Source: Telluria mixta (GTDB lineage Bacteria; Pseudomonadota; Gammaproteobacteria; Burkholderiales; Burkholderiaceae_D). From it: 64,000 bases of DNA. Position numbers and translations under genes: made by a program. Where the stretch lies: NCBI RefSeq assembly GCF_029223865.1, contig NZ_CP119520.1, positions 7,378,001 to 7,442,000 of the forward strand. Direction: 5' to 3'. How positions within the stretch are numbered: position 1 is the stretch's first letter; each line of letters begins with the position of its first letter. Of the stretch, positions 42,790 to 54,035 are shown one piece after another. The notes beneath the pieces are model-generated. The model ran no database searches. It was not told the origin of the DNA and saw only the letters and a program-made list of their open reading frames with translations.

Positions 42790-45282
42790 TCAGGCGCGTT
42801 CCGCCTCGATCCCCGCCAGCAGCGCGGCCAGCTCGTCCATGTCGACGGGCTTCACGAGGTGGTGGTCGAACCCCGCCTCGAACACCGCGCGGCGGTCCTG
42901 TTCCTGGCCGTACCCCGTGACGGCCACCAGCACGATGGCCCCCGTCTGCGCGTCCGCGCGCAGGCGCCGGGCCAGTTCGTTGCCATCCATCTCCGGCAAA
43001 CCGATATCCAGCAGCGCCACGTCCGGCCGCTGGCGGCGCGCCCGCTCCAGCGCGCGGTGCGAATCGTGTTCGACCTCCACCAGGTAGCCGCACGCTTCCA
43101 GCAGCATGCCCAGGGTGGCCGCCGCGTCGACGTTGTCGTCGACCACGAGCACGCGCAGCGGTCGCCGCGCGCCGGCGGCCGTGCCGGGCACGCCGGTGCC
43201 CGAAGCGGCCGGCGCCACGGGCGACGCGCCTTCCATCAGCGGCAACGCCACCTCGAAGGTACTGCCCTGCCCCAGCCCGGGGCTCGTGCACGCGACGGTC
43301 CCGCCATGCAGTTCGACGAGGTTCTTGACGAGCGCAAGCCCAAGCCCCAGCCCGCCCTGGGCGCGGTCGACCGAACGCTCGCCCTGCGTAAACAGGTCGA
43401 ACACGTGCCCCGTCAGTTCCGGTTCCATGCCGATGCCCTCGTCGCGCACCGTCAGCAGCAGGCGGCCGCGCGCGTCGTCGACCGTGGCGGCGACGTCGAT
43501 GCGGCGGTCTTCCGGCGTGTATTTGGCCGCGTTGTTGAGCAGGTTGGCGAGCACCTGCACGAGGCGTGCCTTGTCGCCCAGCACCAGTGCATCGGGGTCG
43601 GCGATGGCGACGGCGAGATGCTGCCGGCGTGCCTCGAACATGGGGCGTACCTGCTCGATCGCGTCGTCGACGATGGTGCGGGCCGCCACGGGCGCGCGCG
43701 CGAGCGTCACGAGGCCGCGCGTGACGCGCGAGACGTCGAGCAGGTCGTCCACGAGGCTCGTCATGTGACGCACCTGGCGGCCGATGATGGCGCTGCTCTG
43801 GCGCACCCGCGCTTCATCCAGGCGGCCGATACGCAGCAGGTCGGCGGCGGCGCTGATCGGCGCCAGCGGATTGCGCAGTTCGTGCGCCAGCATCGCGAGG
43901 AATTCGTCCTTGCGCCGGTCGGCGGCACGCAGCTTGTCTTCGGCAGCCCTTCGCTCCGTGATGTCGCGGAAGAACGAGACGATGCCGCCGTCGGCCGTCG
44001 GGTACGCACGCACCTCGCACCAGATCTCGACGCCGTCCGGCATGCGCTGGCGGTACTCCGCGGTGCCCGCCACGCGGTCGCGCATCACGCGGCGGTACAT
44101 GCGCCCCGCCTCGCTGTCGATCGCTTCCGGCCACACGTCCCAATGGTTGCGGCCGAAGATGTCGGCGGGATCCATGTGCGCGATGCGCAGGCCGGCGGGA
44201 TTCATCTGCAGGACTGTCCAGTCGCGGTCGAGCAGCATGAAGCCTTCCGCGATCGTGTCGAGGATCGAGCGGCTGCGGTCGCGTTCCTCGCGCAGGGTGC
44301 CCTGCACGCGCGCCAGGTCGACGGCGGCCCGGATGCGCTCGGCCGTGCCGCGCGCCAGCGCCACTTCGGCGGCGGTCCACGGATGCGGCCGGTCCAGGCC
44401 GAGGATCAGGAACGCCTGCAGGCGTCCGCTTCTGCGCAACGGGACGGCGAGGCAGGCCTCGGCGTCCAGCGCCAGGTACGTGCCCTGAAGGGCGGCCGCG
44501 CGCGGGTCGGTGCGCACGTCGGCCAGCTGCACGATCTCGCCGGCGCGTCCCGCCTGCGCCAGGCCGGGGCCGAAGGCATCCATGGAAAACGTGTGGCCGG
44601 CCACGCTGGCGAGCCCGGGCCGGTTCCAGTCGCGCGCCACGGCCAGCGTATCGAGATCGTCGTCGACTTCGCCGTACAGCACCCGCGCCATGCCCAGTTC
44701 CAGGCCCAGCAGGGTGCAGCCGGTGCGGATCGCCTCGTCGGCGGACGCCAGCGGGCGCAGCGCGTCCGCCACCGTCAGTTCGAACGCGGCGCGGCGCTCG
44801 GCCTGCACGCGGGTCGTCGTCTCGATGACGGTGCAATACATCCCGGCCACGCGGCCGTGGCCGTCGTGCAGGGGCGAATACGAGAACGTGAACCAGGTCT
44901 GCTCGCGAAAGCCGTGGCGCTCCATCGTGAGCGGCAGGTCTTCGAAATACGCGGATTTATTGGACAGCGCGCGGTCGACGATGGGCACCAGGTCGGGCCA
45001 GATCTCGGCCCAGACGTGCTGGAACGGCGCGTCGAACGCGGCGGGATGCTTGGCGCCGAGAATCGTGGCGTAAGCGTCGTTGTACAGGAAGCGCAGGTCC
45101 GGCCCCCATGCGACGAACATCGGGAACGCGGAGCTGACGGTCATCGACACGGCCGTGGCCAGTTCGGGCGGCCAGTCTTCCGGCGGCCCGAGCGGCGACG
45201 CGCTCCAGTCGTGCGTCTGCAGGAGACGCCGGACGTCGCTGTCTCCGCCGAGGCCGGCGGTGGTACGCAGAATGTCAGCCAT
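42790..45282 (-). CDS. PAS/GAF hybrid sensor histidine kinase with receiver domain
   Basis: 830 residues with no membrane helix, so a cytoplasmic sensor. Order: PAS (about 40-165), GAF (about 175-330), PAS (about 345-460, with a PAC-like [13 protein letters not shown]), HisKA ([16 protein letters not shown], phospho-His), HATPase_c ([33 protein letters not shown]) and a C-terminal receiver (about 710-825; [13 protein letters not shown], phospho-acceptor in [11 protein letters not shown]). The first PAS begins with a [13 protein letters not shown] segment found in many such kinases. No output regulator is adjacent. Confidence 0.94.
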   Translation of the reverse strand: MADILRTTAGLGGDSDVRRLLQTHDWSASPLGPPEDWPPELATAVSMTVSSAFPMFVAWGPDLRFLYNDAYATILGAKHPAAFDAPFQHVWAEIWPDLVPIVDRALSNKSAYFEDLPLTMERHGFREQTWFTFSYSPLHDGHGRVAGMYCTVIETTTRVQAERRAAFELTVADALRPLASADEAIRTGCTLLGLELGMARVLYGEVDDDLDTLAVARDWNRPGLASVAGHTFSMDAFGPGLAQAGRAGEIVQLADVRTDPRAAALQGTYLALDAEACLAVPLRRSGRLQAFLILGLDRPHPWTAAEVALARGTAERIRAAVDLARVQGTLREERDRSRSILDTIAEGFMLLDRDWTVLQMNPAGLRIAHMDPADIFGRNHWDVWPEAIDSEAGRMYRRVMRDRVAGTAEYRQRMPDGVEIWCEVRAYPTADGGIVSFFRDITERRAAEDKLRAADRRKDEFLAMLAHELRNPLAPISAAADLLRIGRLDEARVRQSSAIIGRQVRHMTSLVDDLLDVSRVTRGLVTLARAPVAARTIVDDAIEQVRPMFEARRQHLAVAIADPDALVLGDKARLVQVLANLLNNAAKYTPEDRRIDVAATVDDARGRLLLTVRDEGIGMEPELTGHVFDLFTQGERSVDRAQGGLGLGLALVKNLVELHGGTVACTSPGLGQGSTFEVALPLMEGASPVAPAASGTGVPGTAAGARRPLRVLVVDDNVDAAATLGMLLEACGYLVEVEHDSHRALERARRQRPDVALLDIGLPEMDGNELARRLRADAQTGAIVLVAVTGYGQEQDRRAVFEAGFDHHLVKPVDMDELAALLAGIEAERA

Positions 45283-45357
45283 GCCCCGATTCTCGCATAC
45301 CCGGCGGCGGGGCCCATGCACGATTGCAACTTCGTGTCCGGGTCCGCCCGAGCCGAT

Positions 45358-45936
45358 TTACAGTTTGATGAAATGCTCGCGGTAGTAGCGCAGCTCTTCG
45401 ATCGACTCGATGATGTCGGCCAGCGCCGTGTGCTTCTGCGCCTTCTTGAAACCGGACGCCAGTTCCGGCTTCCAGCGGCGGCACAGTTCCTTCAGGGTCG
45501 ACACGTCCAGGTTGCGGTAGTGGAAGAACGCTTCCAGCTTCGGCATGCCGCGCGCCATGAAGCGGCGGTCCTGGCAGATCGAGTTGCCGCACATCGGCGA
45601 TTTGTTCGCCGGCACCCACTGCCTCAGGAAGGCGATCAGCTGCTCCTCGGCCTGGGCTTCGTCGATGGTCGACGCCTTGACGCGGTCGATCAGTCCCGAT
45701 TTTCCGTGCGTGCCCTTGTTCCAGTTGTCCATCTTGTCCAGCGTCGCGTCGCTCTGGTGGACGGCGATCACGGGGCCTTCGGCCAGCACGTTCAGGTTGG
45801 CGTCCGTGACGACAGCGGCTACCTCGATGATGCGGTCGTTGTCCGGATCCAGGCCGGTCATCTCCATGTCGATCCAGACCAGGTTGAATTCGTTCGGACG
45901 CGGGGTGGATACTTCGGTGGGGTTGGCTTGTGACAT
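45358..45936 (-). CDS. orn: Oligoribonuclease
   Basis: 192 residues of the DEDDh exonuclease family. [20 protein letters not shown] supplies the first acidic pair, and QDRRFM and the late [12 protein letters not shown] supply the rest, including the catalytic His. Orn degrades 2-5 nt RNAs and pGpG, the end product of c-di-GMP turnover, in the cytoplasm. The ATG at 45936 has GAGAG upstream. A REP-like palindrome sits just behind its start, in the divergent gap to the M48 gene. Confidence 0.97.
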   Translation of the reverse strand: MSQANPTEVSTPRPNEFNLVWIDMEMTGLDPDNDRIIEVAAVVTDANLNVLAEGPVIAVHQSDATLDKMDNWNKGTHGKSGLIDRVKASTIDEAQAEEQLIAFLRQWVPANKSPMCGNSICQDRRFMARGMPKLEAFFHYRNLDVSTLKELCRRWKPELASGFKKAQKHTALADIIESIEELRYYREHFIKL

Positions 45937-45969
45937 AATTCTCTCTTCGCTGTTAAAGCTTTAATCAGT

Positions 45970-46010
45970 CGGGGTCAGAGCACAACCGTGAAATTCGTGC
46001 TCTGACCCCG
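45970..46010. repeat. GGGGTCAGAGCAC palindrome (REP-like, singleton in this window)
   Basis: CGGGGTCAGAGCAC (45970-45983) and GTGCTCTGACCCCG (45997-46010) form a perfect 14-bp stem with a 13-nt loop. The family differs from the CCCGC-TTTCGCGGG elements. I recall GGGGTCAGA-type palindromes as frequent in betaproteobacterial genomes. It sits within 35 bp of both flanking start codons. Confidence 0.75.
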
Positions 46011-46038
46011 AAAAACAGGATTTTCTCACAGGCACAGA

Positions 46039-47304
46039 ATGCTTTCATCCGCGTTTTCGGTTTTGTTCGTCGTCTTTCTCCTGCTCACGCTCGGCCTGAG
46101 GTACTGGCTGGCGCGCCGCCACATCCGCCACGTGCTGGCGCACCGGGCGCAGGTGCCGGCCGAATTCGCCGCCAGGATTCCCCTGTCCGCCCACCAGAAG
46201 GCTGCCGACTACACGGTCGCCAAGACCCGCTTCGGCCTGTGGGGCGCGCTGTGGAACACGCTCGTGCTGACCGGTTTTACCTTGCTGGGCGGCCTGCAGG
46301 CGCTGTCGACGGCGCTGCTGCACGCGACCGGTCCCGGTATGGTGCACCAGATCCTGCTGATCGTCGCGTTCGCCATCGTCTCCGGCGCGCTCGACCTGCC
46401 GTTCTCGTACTACCGCCAGTTCGTGCTGGAAGAACGCTTCGGCTTCAACAAGATGACGGTCGGGCTGTGGATCGCCGACGCCGTCAAGGGCGGACTCGTC
46501 GGCGCCGTCATCGGCCTGCCGCTGCTGTGGGTCGTCCTCACCCTGATGGACAAGACGGGCGCCCTGTGGTGGCTGTACGCCTGGCTCGTGTGGAGCGGCT
46601 TCCAGCTGCTGATGATGGTGCTGTACCCGACCGTCATCGCGCCGCTGTTCAACAAGTTCACGCCGCTCACGGACGACAAGCTGAAGGACCGCATCGAAGG
46701 CCTCATGACGCGCGTCGGCTTTGCGGCCAAGGGCCTGTTCGTCATGGACGGCAGCAAGCGCTCCGCGCACGGCAACGCCTATTTTTCCGGCTTCGGTTCG
46801 AACAAGCGCATCGTGTTCTTCGACACGCTGCTGTCGCGCCTGGCCCCGGAAGAGATCGAGGCGGTGCTGGCGCACGAGCTGGGCCACTTCAAGCTGAAGC
46901 ACATCATCAAGCGCATCGGCGTGCTGTTCGTGCTGTCGCTCGCGTTCCTCGCCCTGCTCGGCTGGCTCAAGACGCAGGTGTGGTTTTACACGGGCCTGGG
47001 CGTGCTGCCGCTGCTGGGCCAGTCGAACGACGCCATGGCCCTGCTGCTGTTCTCGCTCGTGCTGCCGGTGTTCACGTTCCCGTTCTCGCCGCTGACGTCG
47101 ATCACGTCGCGCAAGCATGAATTCGAGGCCGACGCGTTCGCCGCGAGCCACAGCGATGCGCGCGACCTCGTGTCGGCCCTCGTCAAGATGTACGAGGACA
47201 ATGCCTCGACGCTGACGCCAGACCCGATCCACTCCGCGTTCTACGATTCGCACCCGCCGGCGTCGGTGCGCATCCGTCACCTGCACCTCACGGGGGCTGC
47301 ATGA
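46039..47304 (+). CDS. M48 family (Ste24-like) membrane zinc metallopeptidase
   Basis: 421 residues with about seven membrane helices. The zinc motif is H-E-L-G-H in [15 protein letters not shown], and the third ligand region is [12 protein letters not shown]. The block [16 protein letters not shown] and [26 protein letters not shown] are characteristic of Ste24/CAAX protease-type enzymes. In bacteria these act in inner-membrane protein quality control. The stop overlaps the next ATG (ATGA), so this gene, phhB and rsgA form a translationally coupled set. Confidence 0.93.
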   Translation: MLSSAFSVLFVVFLLLTLGLRYWLARRHIRHVLAHRAQVPAEFAARIPLSAHQKAADYTVAKTRFGLWGALWNTLVLTGFTLLGGLQALSTALLHATGPGMVHQILLIVAFAIVSGALDLPFSYYRQFVLEERFGFNKMTVGLWIADAVKGGLVGAVIGLPLLWVVLTLMDKTGALWWLYAWLVWSGFQLLMMVLYPTVIAPLFNKFTPLTDDKLKDRIEGLMTRVGFAAKGLFVMDGSKRSAHGNAYFSGFGSNKRIVFFDTLLSRLAPEEIEAVLAHELGHFKLKHIIKRIGVLFVLSLAFLALLGWLKTQVWFYTGLGVLPLLGQSNDAMALLLFSLVLPVFTFPFSPLTSITSRKHEFEADAFAASHSDARDLVSALVKMYEDNASTLTPDPIHSAFYDSHPPASVRIRHLHLTGAA

Positions 47305-47633
47305 GCCTCGTCGACCGCCACTGTGTGCACGGCGCGCCCGCGCTGGACGATGCCGCTCTGCCGCCCCTGCTGGCCGAGATCCCCGACTGGCGTGTGAACG
47401 GCAATCGCATCGAGCGCGAATTCGTGTTCCGCGATTTTCACGAGACGATGGAATTCGTGAACGCCCTCGCCTTCATGATCCACCGCGAAGACCACCACCC
47501 CGATCTCACCGTCGGCTACCGGCGTTGCACCGCGGCGTGGACGACGCATTCGGCCGGCAACCGCCTGTCCGACAACGATTTTATTTGCGCGGCCAAAGCG
47601 GATGCGCTGTACGCGGGACGGGCTGGCGCATGA
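47301..47633 (+). CDS. phhB: 4a-hydroxytetrahydrobiopterin dehydratase (pterin carbinolamine dehydratase)
   Basis: 110 residues. The family pattern is seen in [25 protein letters not shown] followed by [11 protein letters not shown]: the catalytic His pair, then the distal His and SDNDF for the usual LTxxDF. It dehydrates the 4a-carbinolamine made by aromatic amino acid hydroxylases. It is sandwiched by ATGA overlaps between the M48 gene and rsgA. No phenylalanine hydroxylase gene lies in the window. Confidence 0.92.
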   Translation: MSLVDRHCVHGAPALDDAALPPLLAEIPDWRVNGNRIEREFVFRDFHETMEFVNALAFMIHREDHHPDLTVGYRRCTAAWTTHSAGNRLSDNDFICAAKADALYAGRAGA

Positions 47634-48526
47634 GCAAACAAGAATTCACAGGTACCATCGTCGCGGCACACGGCCGGCATTATTTGGCCGACGTCGACGG
47701 CGAATTCCTCCAGTGCGTCACGCGAGGAAAAAAAACCAACGTGGCGGTGGGCGACATCGTCCACCTGAAACGCACGTCGAACGACCAGGCCGTGATCGAG
47801 AAGATCGCCGAGCGCACCACGCTGCTGTACCGCTCCGACCAGTACAAGAGCAAGCTGCTGGCCGCGAACATCAGCCGGCTGTTCATCGTCATCGCGACGG
47901 AACCCAGCTTTGCCGACGACCTCGTGTCGCGCGCCCTCGTCGCCTGCGAGGCGGCCGGCGTCGACGCCCACCTCATCCTGAACAAGGTCGACCTCGAACC
48001 CAACCTCGCCCGCGCGCGCGAACGCGCGAGCCTGTACACGAACCTCGGCTACCCGCTGCACGAGGTGTCGGCGAAGACGCATCCCGAGGAAACCGTGGCG
48101 GCATTGACGCCGCTGCTGCAGGACCAGTCATCGATCCTGATCGGCCAGTCGGGCATGGGCAAGTCGTCGATCGTGAACCTGCTGGTGCCGGACGCGGACA
48201 TCGCCGTGCGCGAAATCTCGGAAGCGCTGGACACCGGCAAGCACACGACGACCTTCACCCGCCTGTACAAATTGCCCGCCGGCGGCACCTTGATCGACTC
48301 GCCGGGCTTCCAGGAATTCGGCCTGTACCACCTGACGGAAGGGATGCTGGAACGCGCGTTCGTCGAGTTCAAGCCCTACCTCGGCGGCTGCAAGTACTAC
48401 AACTGCCGCCACCTGGCGGAACCGCAGTGCGCGGTGCTGCAGGCGGTCGCGGACGGCAAGATCGCGAAGCTGCGCCACGAGCTGTACGCGCAGTTGCTGC
48501 ACGAGTCCGCACAGACCTTGTACTGA
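47630..48526 (+). CDS. rsgA: Ribosome small subunit-dependent GTPase RsgA
   Basis: 298 residues: an N-terminal OB domain (about 1-70), a circularly permuted GTPase domain (NKVDL before [14 protein letters not shown], then DSPGFQEFG), and a C-terminal zinc finger ([15 protein letters not shown]). RsgA matures the 30S subunit. I chose the start MSKQEF at 47630, which overlaps the stop of phhB; longer in-frame extensions lie inside phhB. Confidence 0.97.
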   Translation: MSKQEFTGTIVAAHGRHYLADVDGEFLQCVTRGKKTNVAVGDIVHLKRTSNDQAVIEKIAERTTLLYRSDQYKSKLLAANISRLFIVIATEPSFADDLVSRALVACEAAGVDAHLILNKVDLEPNLARARERASLYTNLGYPLHEVSAKTHPEETVAALTPLLQDQSSILIGQSGMGKSSIVNLLVPDADIAVREISEALDTGKHTTTFTRLYKLPAGGTLIDSPGFQEFGLYHLTEGMLERAFVEFKPYLGGCKYYNCRHLAEPQCAVLQAVADGKIAKLRHELYAQLLHESAQTLY

Positions 48527-48606
48527 CAACTTTTCCGAACCTAATTTCCCGGAAAGCAAGCAAAAACGCTTATAATCCAAGAGATTATCGTATCTCAGGC
48601 ACAAAA

Positions 48607-49542
48607 ATGGCTGGCACGACTCCCACCAACATCAAGCATTTCCTGCAGTTCTCTGACTTCACCCGCGACGAGTTCGAGTACCTGATCGAGCGCGCGACCG
48701 TCATCAAACGCAAGTTCAAGAACTACGAGATCTACCACCCGCTAGTCGACCGCACGCTCGTGATGGTGTTCGAAAAGAATTCCACGCGCACGCGCCTGTC
48801 GTTCGAAGCGGGCATGCACCAGCTGGGCGGCGCCGCGATCTACCTGAACACGCGCGACAGCCAGCTGGGCCGCGGCGAGCCCGTCGAGGACGCAGGCCAG
48901 GTCATGTCGCGCATGTGCGACATCATCATGGTGCGCACGTTCGGCCAGGACATCATCGAGCGCTTCGCGGCGAACTCGCGCGTGCCGGTGATCAACGGTC
49001 TCACCAACGAACACCACCCGTGCCAGGTGCTGGCCGACATCTTCACGTACTACGAACACCGCGGCTCCATCGTCGGCAAGACGGTGGCGTGGATCGGCGA
49101 CGCCAACAACATGCTGTATTCCTGGCTGCAGGCGGCGGAAGTGTTCGGCTTCCACCTGAACGTGTCGACGCCGAAGGGCTACGACATCGATCCGCAGCTG
49201 GTCTCCACGAAGAACTATACCTTCTTCGAGAGCCCGTCCGACGCCTGCGCCGGCGCGCACCTCGTCAACACGGACGTGTGGACGAGCATGGGCTACGAAA
49301 AGGAAAACGCCGAGCGCCTGAAGGCGTTCGACGGCTTCATCGTCGACGAAGCGAAGATGGCGCGCGCGAGCGGCGACGCGCTGTTCATGCACTGCCTGCC
49401 CGCGCACCGCGGCGAGGAAGTGTCGGCCGGCGTCATCGACGGTCCGCAATCCGTCGTCTGGGACGAGGCCGAGAACCGCCTGCACGTGCAGAAGGCGCTG
49501 ATCGAATACCTGCTGCTGGGCCGCATCGAAGATACCAAATAA
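48607..49542 (+). CDS. argF: Ornithine carbamoyltransferase
   Basis: 311 residues. The carbamoyl phosphate site is FEKNSTRTRLSFEAG, the ornithine-site motifs are NEHHPCQVLAD and FMHCLPAHRGEEV, and DVWTSMG is also present. It makes citrulline from ornithine. The start is MAGTTPTNIKHF; the open frame upstream runs back through rsgA in another frame and is not coding. A TATAAT (48571-48576) lies 31 bp before the ATG, suggesting its own promoter. argG follows 86 bp downstream. Confidence 0.97.
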   Translation: MAGTTPTNIKHFLQFSDFTRDEFEYLIERATVIKRKFKNYEIYHPLVDRTLVMVFEKNSTRTRLSFEAGMHQLGGAAIYLNTRDSQLGRGEPVEDAGQVMSRMCDIIMVRTFGQDIIERFAANSRVPVINGLTNEHHPCQVLADIFTYYEHRGSIVGKTVAWIGDANNMLYSWLQAAEVFGFHLNVSTPKGYDIDPQLVSTKNYTFFESPSDACAGAHLVNTDVWTSMGYEKENAERLKAFDGFIVDEAKMARASGDALFMHCLPAHRGEEVSAGVIDGPQSVVWDEAENRLHVQKALIEYLLLGRIEDTK

Positions 49543-49628
49543 TCCGCACTACTATGAGCCTGATCGTCGGCCCGCTGAGGGCCGGCTGACCATCATCCCC
49601 CTCCACATCTGACACCACTGGAATTCCC

Positions 49629-50861
<1,233 letters not shown>

Positions 50862-50879
50862 GTTTTGAAGGTCACGTAA

Positions 50880-50915
50880 AAGCCGCCGGTCTGAAAGGAC
50901 CGGCGGCTTTTTTCA
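50880..50915 (+). terminator. Intrinsic terminator of argG
   Basis: AAGCCGCCGGTC (50880-50891) and GACCGGCGGCTT (50898-50909) form a perfect 12-bp stem with a 6-nt loop, followed by TTTTTT-like sequence ending CATTG. Confidence 0.92.
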
Positions 50916-50934
50916 TTGACGCGCCCGCAAGACC

Positions 50935-51018
50935 GTCGCCCCTGCGAAGGCAGGGGCCCAAGTTTGCATGCGTTTCGACTGCGCGCAAAGATTGGGTCCC
51001 CGCCTTCGCGGGGACGAC
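50935..51018. repeat. REP-like palindrome pair (copy 3, divergent)
   Basis: GTCGCCCCTGCGAAGGCAGGGG (left) and GGGTCCCCGCCTTCGCGGGG with ACGAC (right) flank about 30 bp. The layout matches the copies at 33631 and 38166, but the stems differ by several bases, showing compensatory changes that keep the hairpins. Confidence 0.7.
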
Positions 51019-51027
51019 GGAGGGAAT

Positions 51028-51062
51028 AAAAAAGCCGTCCCCCGCTTTCGCGAAAGGACGGC
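51028..51062 (-). terminator. Intrinsic terminator of the siderophore receptor gene
   Basis: Read on the minus strand, GCCGTCC and GGACGGC (51062-51056 and 51040-51034) form the stem, with an inner TTTCGCGAAAG hairpin, followed by TTTTTTATTCC (51033 downward). It lies 92 bp after the receptor stop. Confidence 0.75.
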
Positions 51063-51153
51063 AAAGGGAGGCGCGCCGCCTGATCCCCGCCCCACCCCGC
51101 ATTGCCCCCACGGCTGCGGCGTACGGCGGAAGCGGCTGACGCCGGCTCACAAC

Positions 51154-53442
51154 TCAGAAATGGAAGTTGGCGCTCAAGCTTGCCCAGCGCGGCGCGCCTG
51201 GCGTGTAGCGGTAGCCGCTCTTGTTGATCGAGGCGACGTACTCCTTGTCGAACAGGTTGTAGACGTTCAGGCGCAGGTCCAGCCAGCGATTGACCTGGTA
51301 GTCCGCGACGGCATCCGCCACCCAGTAGCTGTCCGCGTACGCCGGCGTGCCGACGGCGCCGTCCGTGCCGCGCAGCAGCTTGCCCTGGTAGCGCACGCCG
51401 CCGCCGAGCGTCAGGCCGTGCGGCAGTTTATACGTCGTCCAGCTCGTGAACGCCTGCTTCGGCGTGTACGACAGCGCGTTCGCGCCGCTCGCCGTGACGA
51501 TCTTGCCCGCCTCGATGCTCGTGTCCATGTACGTGTAGCCCGCGTTGATCGACCACGCGCGCGTGATCTCGCCCGTCACGGCCAGCTCGATGCCCTGCAC
51601 GCGCTTGCGGCCGGTCTGGTAGTACTTCAGGTCGACGGGATCCTGCTCGACCTCGTTCTTCACGTCCGTGCGGTACAGCGCGGCATTCAGCCCGAGGCGG
51701 TGGTCGAAGACTTCCCACTTGGCGCCCACTTCCGTCGTGGTGCTGACCTGCGGATCGTAGATCGGGTTCGCCGCGCTGTTCGCATTGCCGGAGAGCGCCA
51801 GGTTCGAGCCCGGCGGATTCTTCGAATTGGCCCACAGCGCGTACACGCTGCTGTTCGCGGTCGGCTTGTACAGCGCCGACACCTTGCCGCTCACGAGGTT
51901 GTCCGACAGTTCGATATGCGTCGGCACGGGCGTGCCGACGGGGAGCGTCGGGGCCGACGTGGCGGTCGACAGCGCGATGGCGTCATAGGTCGTATCGAAG
52001 TGATCGAGACGCGCCGACGCATTGAAGATCCAGCGCTCGCCCAGCTTGATCGTATCGAGCAGGTAGCCGGACTGCGTCGCCGACTCGCCCCGCGTGCGGG
52101 CGCCGCTCGGCTGCAGGTTCAGGCCCGCGATCGGCAGCGCCGGGTCGGGGTGGTACAGGTTCGCCGGCGCAAGCAGGCCGCCGCCGACGTAGCTGCGGTT
52201 CGATTGCTTCTCGTTCGACAGGTCCAGGCCCGCGACGAGCGTGTGGCGCAAGGTGCCCGTGTCGAAATCGGTCGTCAGGGTCGTCTGGTTGGCGAGCACG
52301 GTGTTTTCCTGGTCCTTGATCGTGCGCGTCGTGCGGGCCAGCGACCACGTGGACGGGTCGGTGGCGCTCGGCGTCAGGATGTTGGCGGTGTTGCCCATGA
52401 AGGCGCTGAGCAGGTAGAACTGCCTGGTCTTGCCGTAGCGGCTCGTGTTCTTCAGGCGCATGCCATTGCGGAACTCGTGCTCGATGATGGCCGTCGCCAT
52501 GTCGGCCGTCACCTTGTCGAAGTCGGACAGCGCGCCGTAGAACCCTTGCGGATCGACGGGCGCGGCGCCGGTGAGGAAAGGCCGCGTCGCATCCGGGCTC
52601 CGGTAGCCCGGCAGGCCGATGGTCGGCACGCCGCCGTCCGGGCGGTTGTCCTGTTTCACATGCAGGTAGTCCAGGTAGACATGGGTCGGGCCGTGCAGGC
52701 CGAACGCGAGCGACGGTGCGATGGCCCAGCGTTTGTCGCGCACCTCGTCGCGTGCCGGATTGCCGGCGCGCTGGTCCAGGACGTTGAGGCGGAACGCCAT
52801 GCCGGATTCGCGGTCGATGACGCGGTTGATGTCGGCCGTGGCGCGCACGCGGTCGGCGCTGCCCACCGTGAGGCTGGCGTCGCCGAAGTTCTTCAGCGTC
52901 GGCTGCTTCGTGTTCAGGTTGATGGAACCGGTCGGCGCGCCGCGGCCCGTGTCGGTGCCAGCCGGGCCTTTCAGCACGTCGATCTGCTCGATGTTGAAGA
53001 CGTCGCGCGAGATCGAGCCGATGTCGCGGATGCCGTCGACGAACAGGCTGCCGGACGTGTCGAAGCCGCGCATGTAGACGGCGTCGCCCGTGTTCGTGCT
53101 GCCGTTCTCGCCGAGGAAGAACGTGCCCACGCCGGGCGTATTGCGCAGCGCTTCCGTCAGGGTCGTCGCGCCCTGCTGCTCGAACAGCTCCTTCTTGATG
53201 ACGATGAGGGTCTGCGGCGTGTCCACCAGCTTTTCCGTGTACTTGGCCGATTGCGCATGGTCGGCCTTGTAGTCGTTGTCGCGCGTGCCGTTGACGTGGA
53301 CGCGATGCGGGCGGCCGGCGCCGGCGTACGCATCGGCATCGGGCGCCGCGTGGCCGGCGAGCGGCAACACGAGCAGGGCGAGCGCGGCCCCCGCGCGGCG
53401 CGGCATGGAAGGATGTTTACGGCTGGTGATCGTGGTTCTCAT
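51154..53442 (-). CDS. TonB-dependent (catecholate-type) siderophore receptor
   Basis: 762 residues. After a signal (about 1-32, ending GHA-A) comes a plug domain (about 70-180; VDTPQTLIVIKKELFEQQGATTLTEALRN and RDVFNIEQIDVLKGPAG), then a 22-strand barrel ending in Phe with the terminal LFDKEYVASINKSGYRYTPGAPR. No N-terminal signalling domain is present. It resembles Fiu/BfrD-type ferric catecholate receptors; the exact siderophore is not readable. A Fur-like box sits 75 bp upstream, so iron regulation is expected. No siderophore synthesis genes are nearby. Confidence 0.94.
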   Translation of the reverse strand: MRTTITSRKHPSMPRRAGAALALLVLPLAGHAAPDADAYAGAGRPHRVHVNGTRDNDYKADHAQSAKYTEKLVDTPQTLIVIKKELFEQQGATTLTEALRNTPGVGTFFLGENGSTNTGDAVYMRGFDTSGSLFVDGIRDIGSISRDVFNIEQIDVLKGPAGTDTGRGAPTGSINLNTKQPTLKNFGDASLTVGSADRVRATADINRVIDRESGMAFRLNVLDQRAGNPARDEVRDKRWAIAPSLAFGLHGPTHVYLDYLHVKQDNRPDGGVPTIGLPGYRSPDATRPFLTGAAPVDPQGFYGALSDFDKVTADMATAIIEHEFRNGMRLKNTSRYGKTRQFYLLSAFMGNTANILTPSATDPSTWSLARTTRTIKDQENTVLANQTTLTTDFDTGTLRHTLVAGLDLSNEKQSNRSYVGGGLLAPANLYHPDPALPIAGLNLQPSGARTRGESATQSGYLLDTIKLGERWIFNASARLDHFDTTYDAIALSTATSAPTLPVGTPVPTHIELSDNLVSGKVSALYKPTANSSVYALWANSKNPPGSNLALSGNANSAANPIYDPQVSTTTEVGAKWEVFDHRLGLNAALYRTDVKNEVEQDPVDLKYYQTGRKRVQGIELAVTGEITRAWSINAGYTYMDTSIEAGKIVTASGANALSYTPKQAFTSWTTYKLPHGLTLGGGVRYQGKLLRGTDGAVGTPAYADSYWVADAVADYQVNRWLDLRLNVYNLFDKEYVASINKSGYRYTPGAPRWASLSANFHF

Positions 53443-53519
53443 CGTGGTCGTTGAATGTTGTTTTTGAATGTTTGTCGGAACGCCATGAACTGTATCAAGT
53501 TTTAATGGATAAGTAAACG

Positions 53520-53538
53520 CGAATCATTCTCATTTGTG
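53520..53538 (-). promoter_or_regulatory. Fur-box-like sequence
   Basis: CGAATCATTCTCATTTG (53520-53536) matches the AATCATTCTCATT core common to proteobacterial Fur boxes (reverse AAATGAGAATGATTCG). It lies in the AT-rich stretch between the receptor and the ykgJ-like gene, about 80 bp before the receptor ATG, where Fur-iron would repress it. Confidence 0.65.
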
Positions 53539-53626
53539 TTAACAATACGAATTCCTCTCTTTTCAGCCGCGCGCCGGCGCGCTACCATCGCGTCTTCGTT
53601 TGCCAACAGGATGGGCGCTTGAGCGC

Positions 53627-53941
53627 ATGAGCGACACCAGCGAGAATCCCTGCCTGTCGTGCGGCGCCTGCTGCATGACCTACCGCGTCTCTTTTTATTG
53701 GGCCGACGCCGACGCGCGCGGCCTGCCGCCCGCGCTCACGGAGCAGGTCAACGCGCATTACTCGTGCATGGCCGGCACGAATGCGAAAGCGCCCAGGTGC
53801 GCCGCCCTGCGGGGCGAGCCCGGCGGCCAGTACGCGTGCAGCGTGTACGAGCAGCGGCCCGAACCCTGCCGCGAAGTCCAGATCGGCGACGCCAAGTGCC
53901 TGCAGGCACGTGCGCGCCACGCCCTGCCCGCCCTGTCCTGA
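53627..53941 (+). CDS. YkgJ family cysteine cluster protein
   Basis: 104 residues. Cysteines fall in the CxxCGACC pattern (NPCLSCGACCMTYRVSFYW), then C-A-A-L, a CSVYEQRPEPCRE block and KCLQAR, as in the zinc/iron-chelating YkgJ family. The binding metal and role are unknown. The ATG at 53627 begins just before the cluster, with a weak ribosome-binding site. It precedes the wsp operon by 94 bp on the same strand, but nothing suggests it belongs to it. Confidence 0.88.
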   Translation: MSDTSENPCLSCGACCMTYRVSFYWADADARGLPPALTEQVNAHYSCMAGTNAKAPRCAALRGEPGGQYACSVYEQRPEPCREVQIGDAKCLQARARHALPALS

Positions 53942-54035
53942 ACAGGGCCCGACCGTTGGCCCGATGCACCGAAAACGCTGTGCATCAGGGCAAAAATGTT
54001 ACATTCACAATGTCTTCCCGCCATTTGGAGCACGC

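Noticed and set aside
42790..45933. 1024-codon plus-strand frame across the hybrid kinase and orn
   Set aside because: It is antisense to two genes with full catalytic motifs and has no domain of its own.
49554..49589. Ten-residue open frame MSLIVGPLRAG with a hairpin before argG
   Set aside because: It has no Arg run or known leader pattern for attenuation; a chance frame is as likely.
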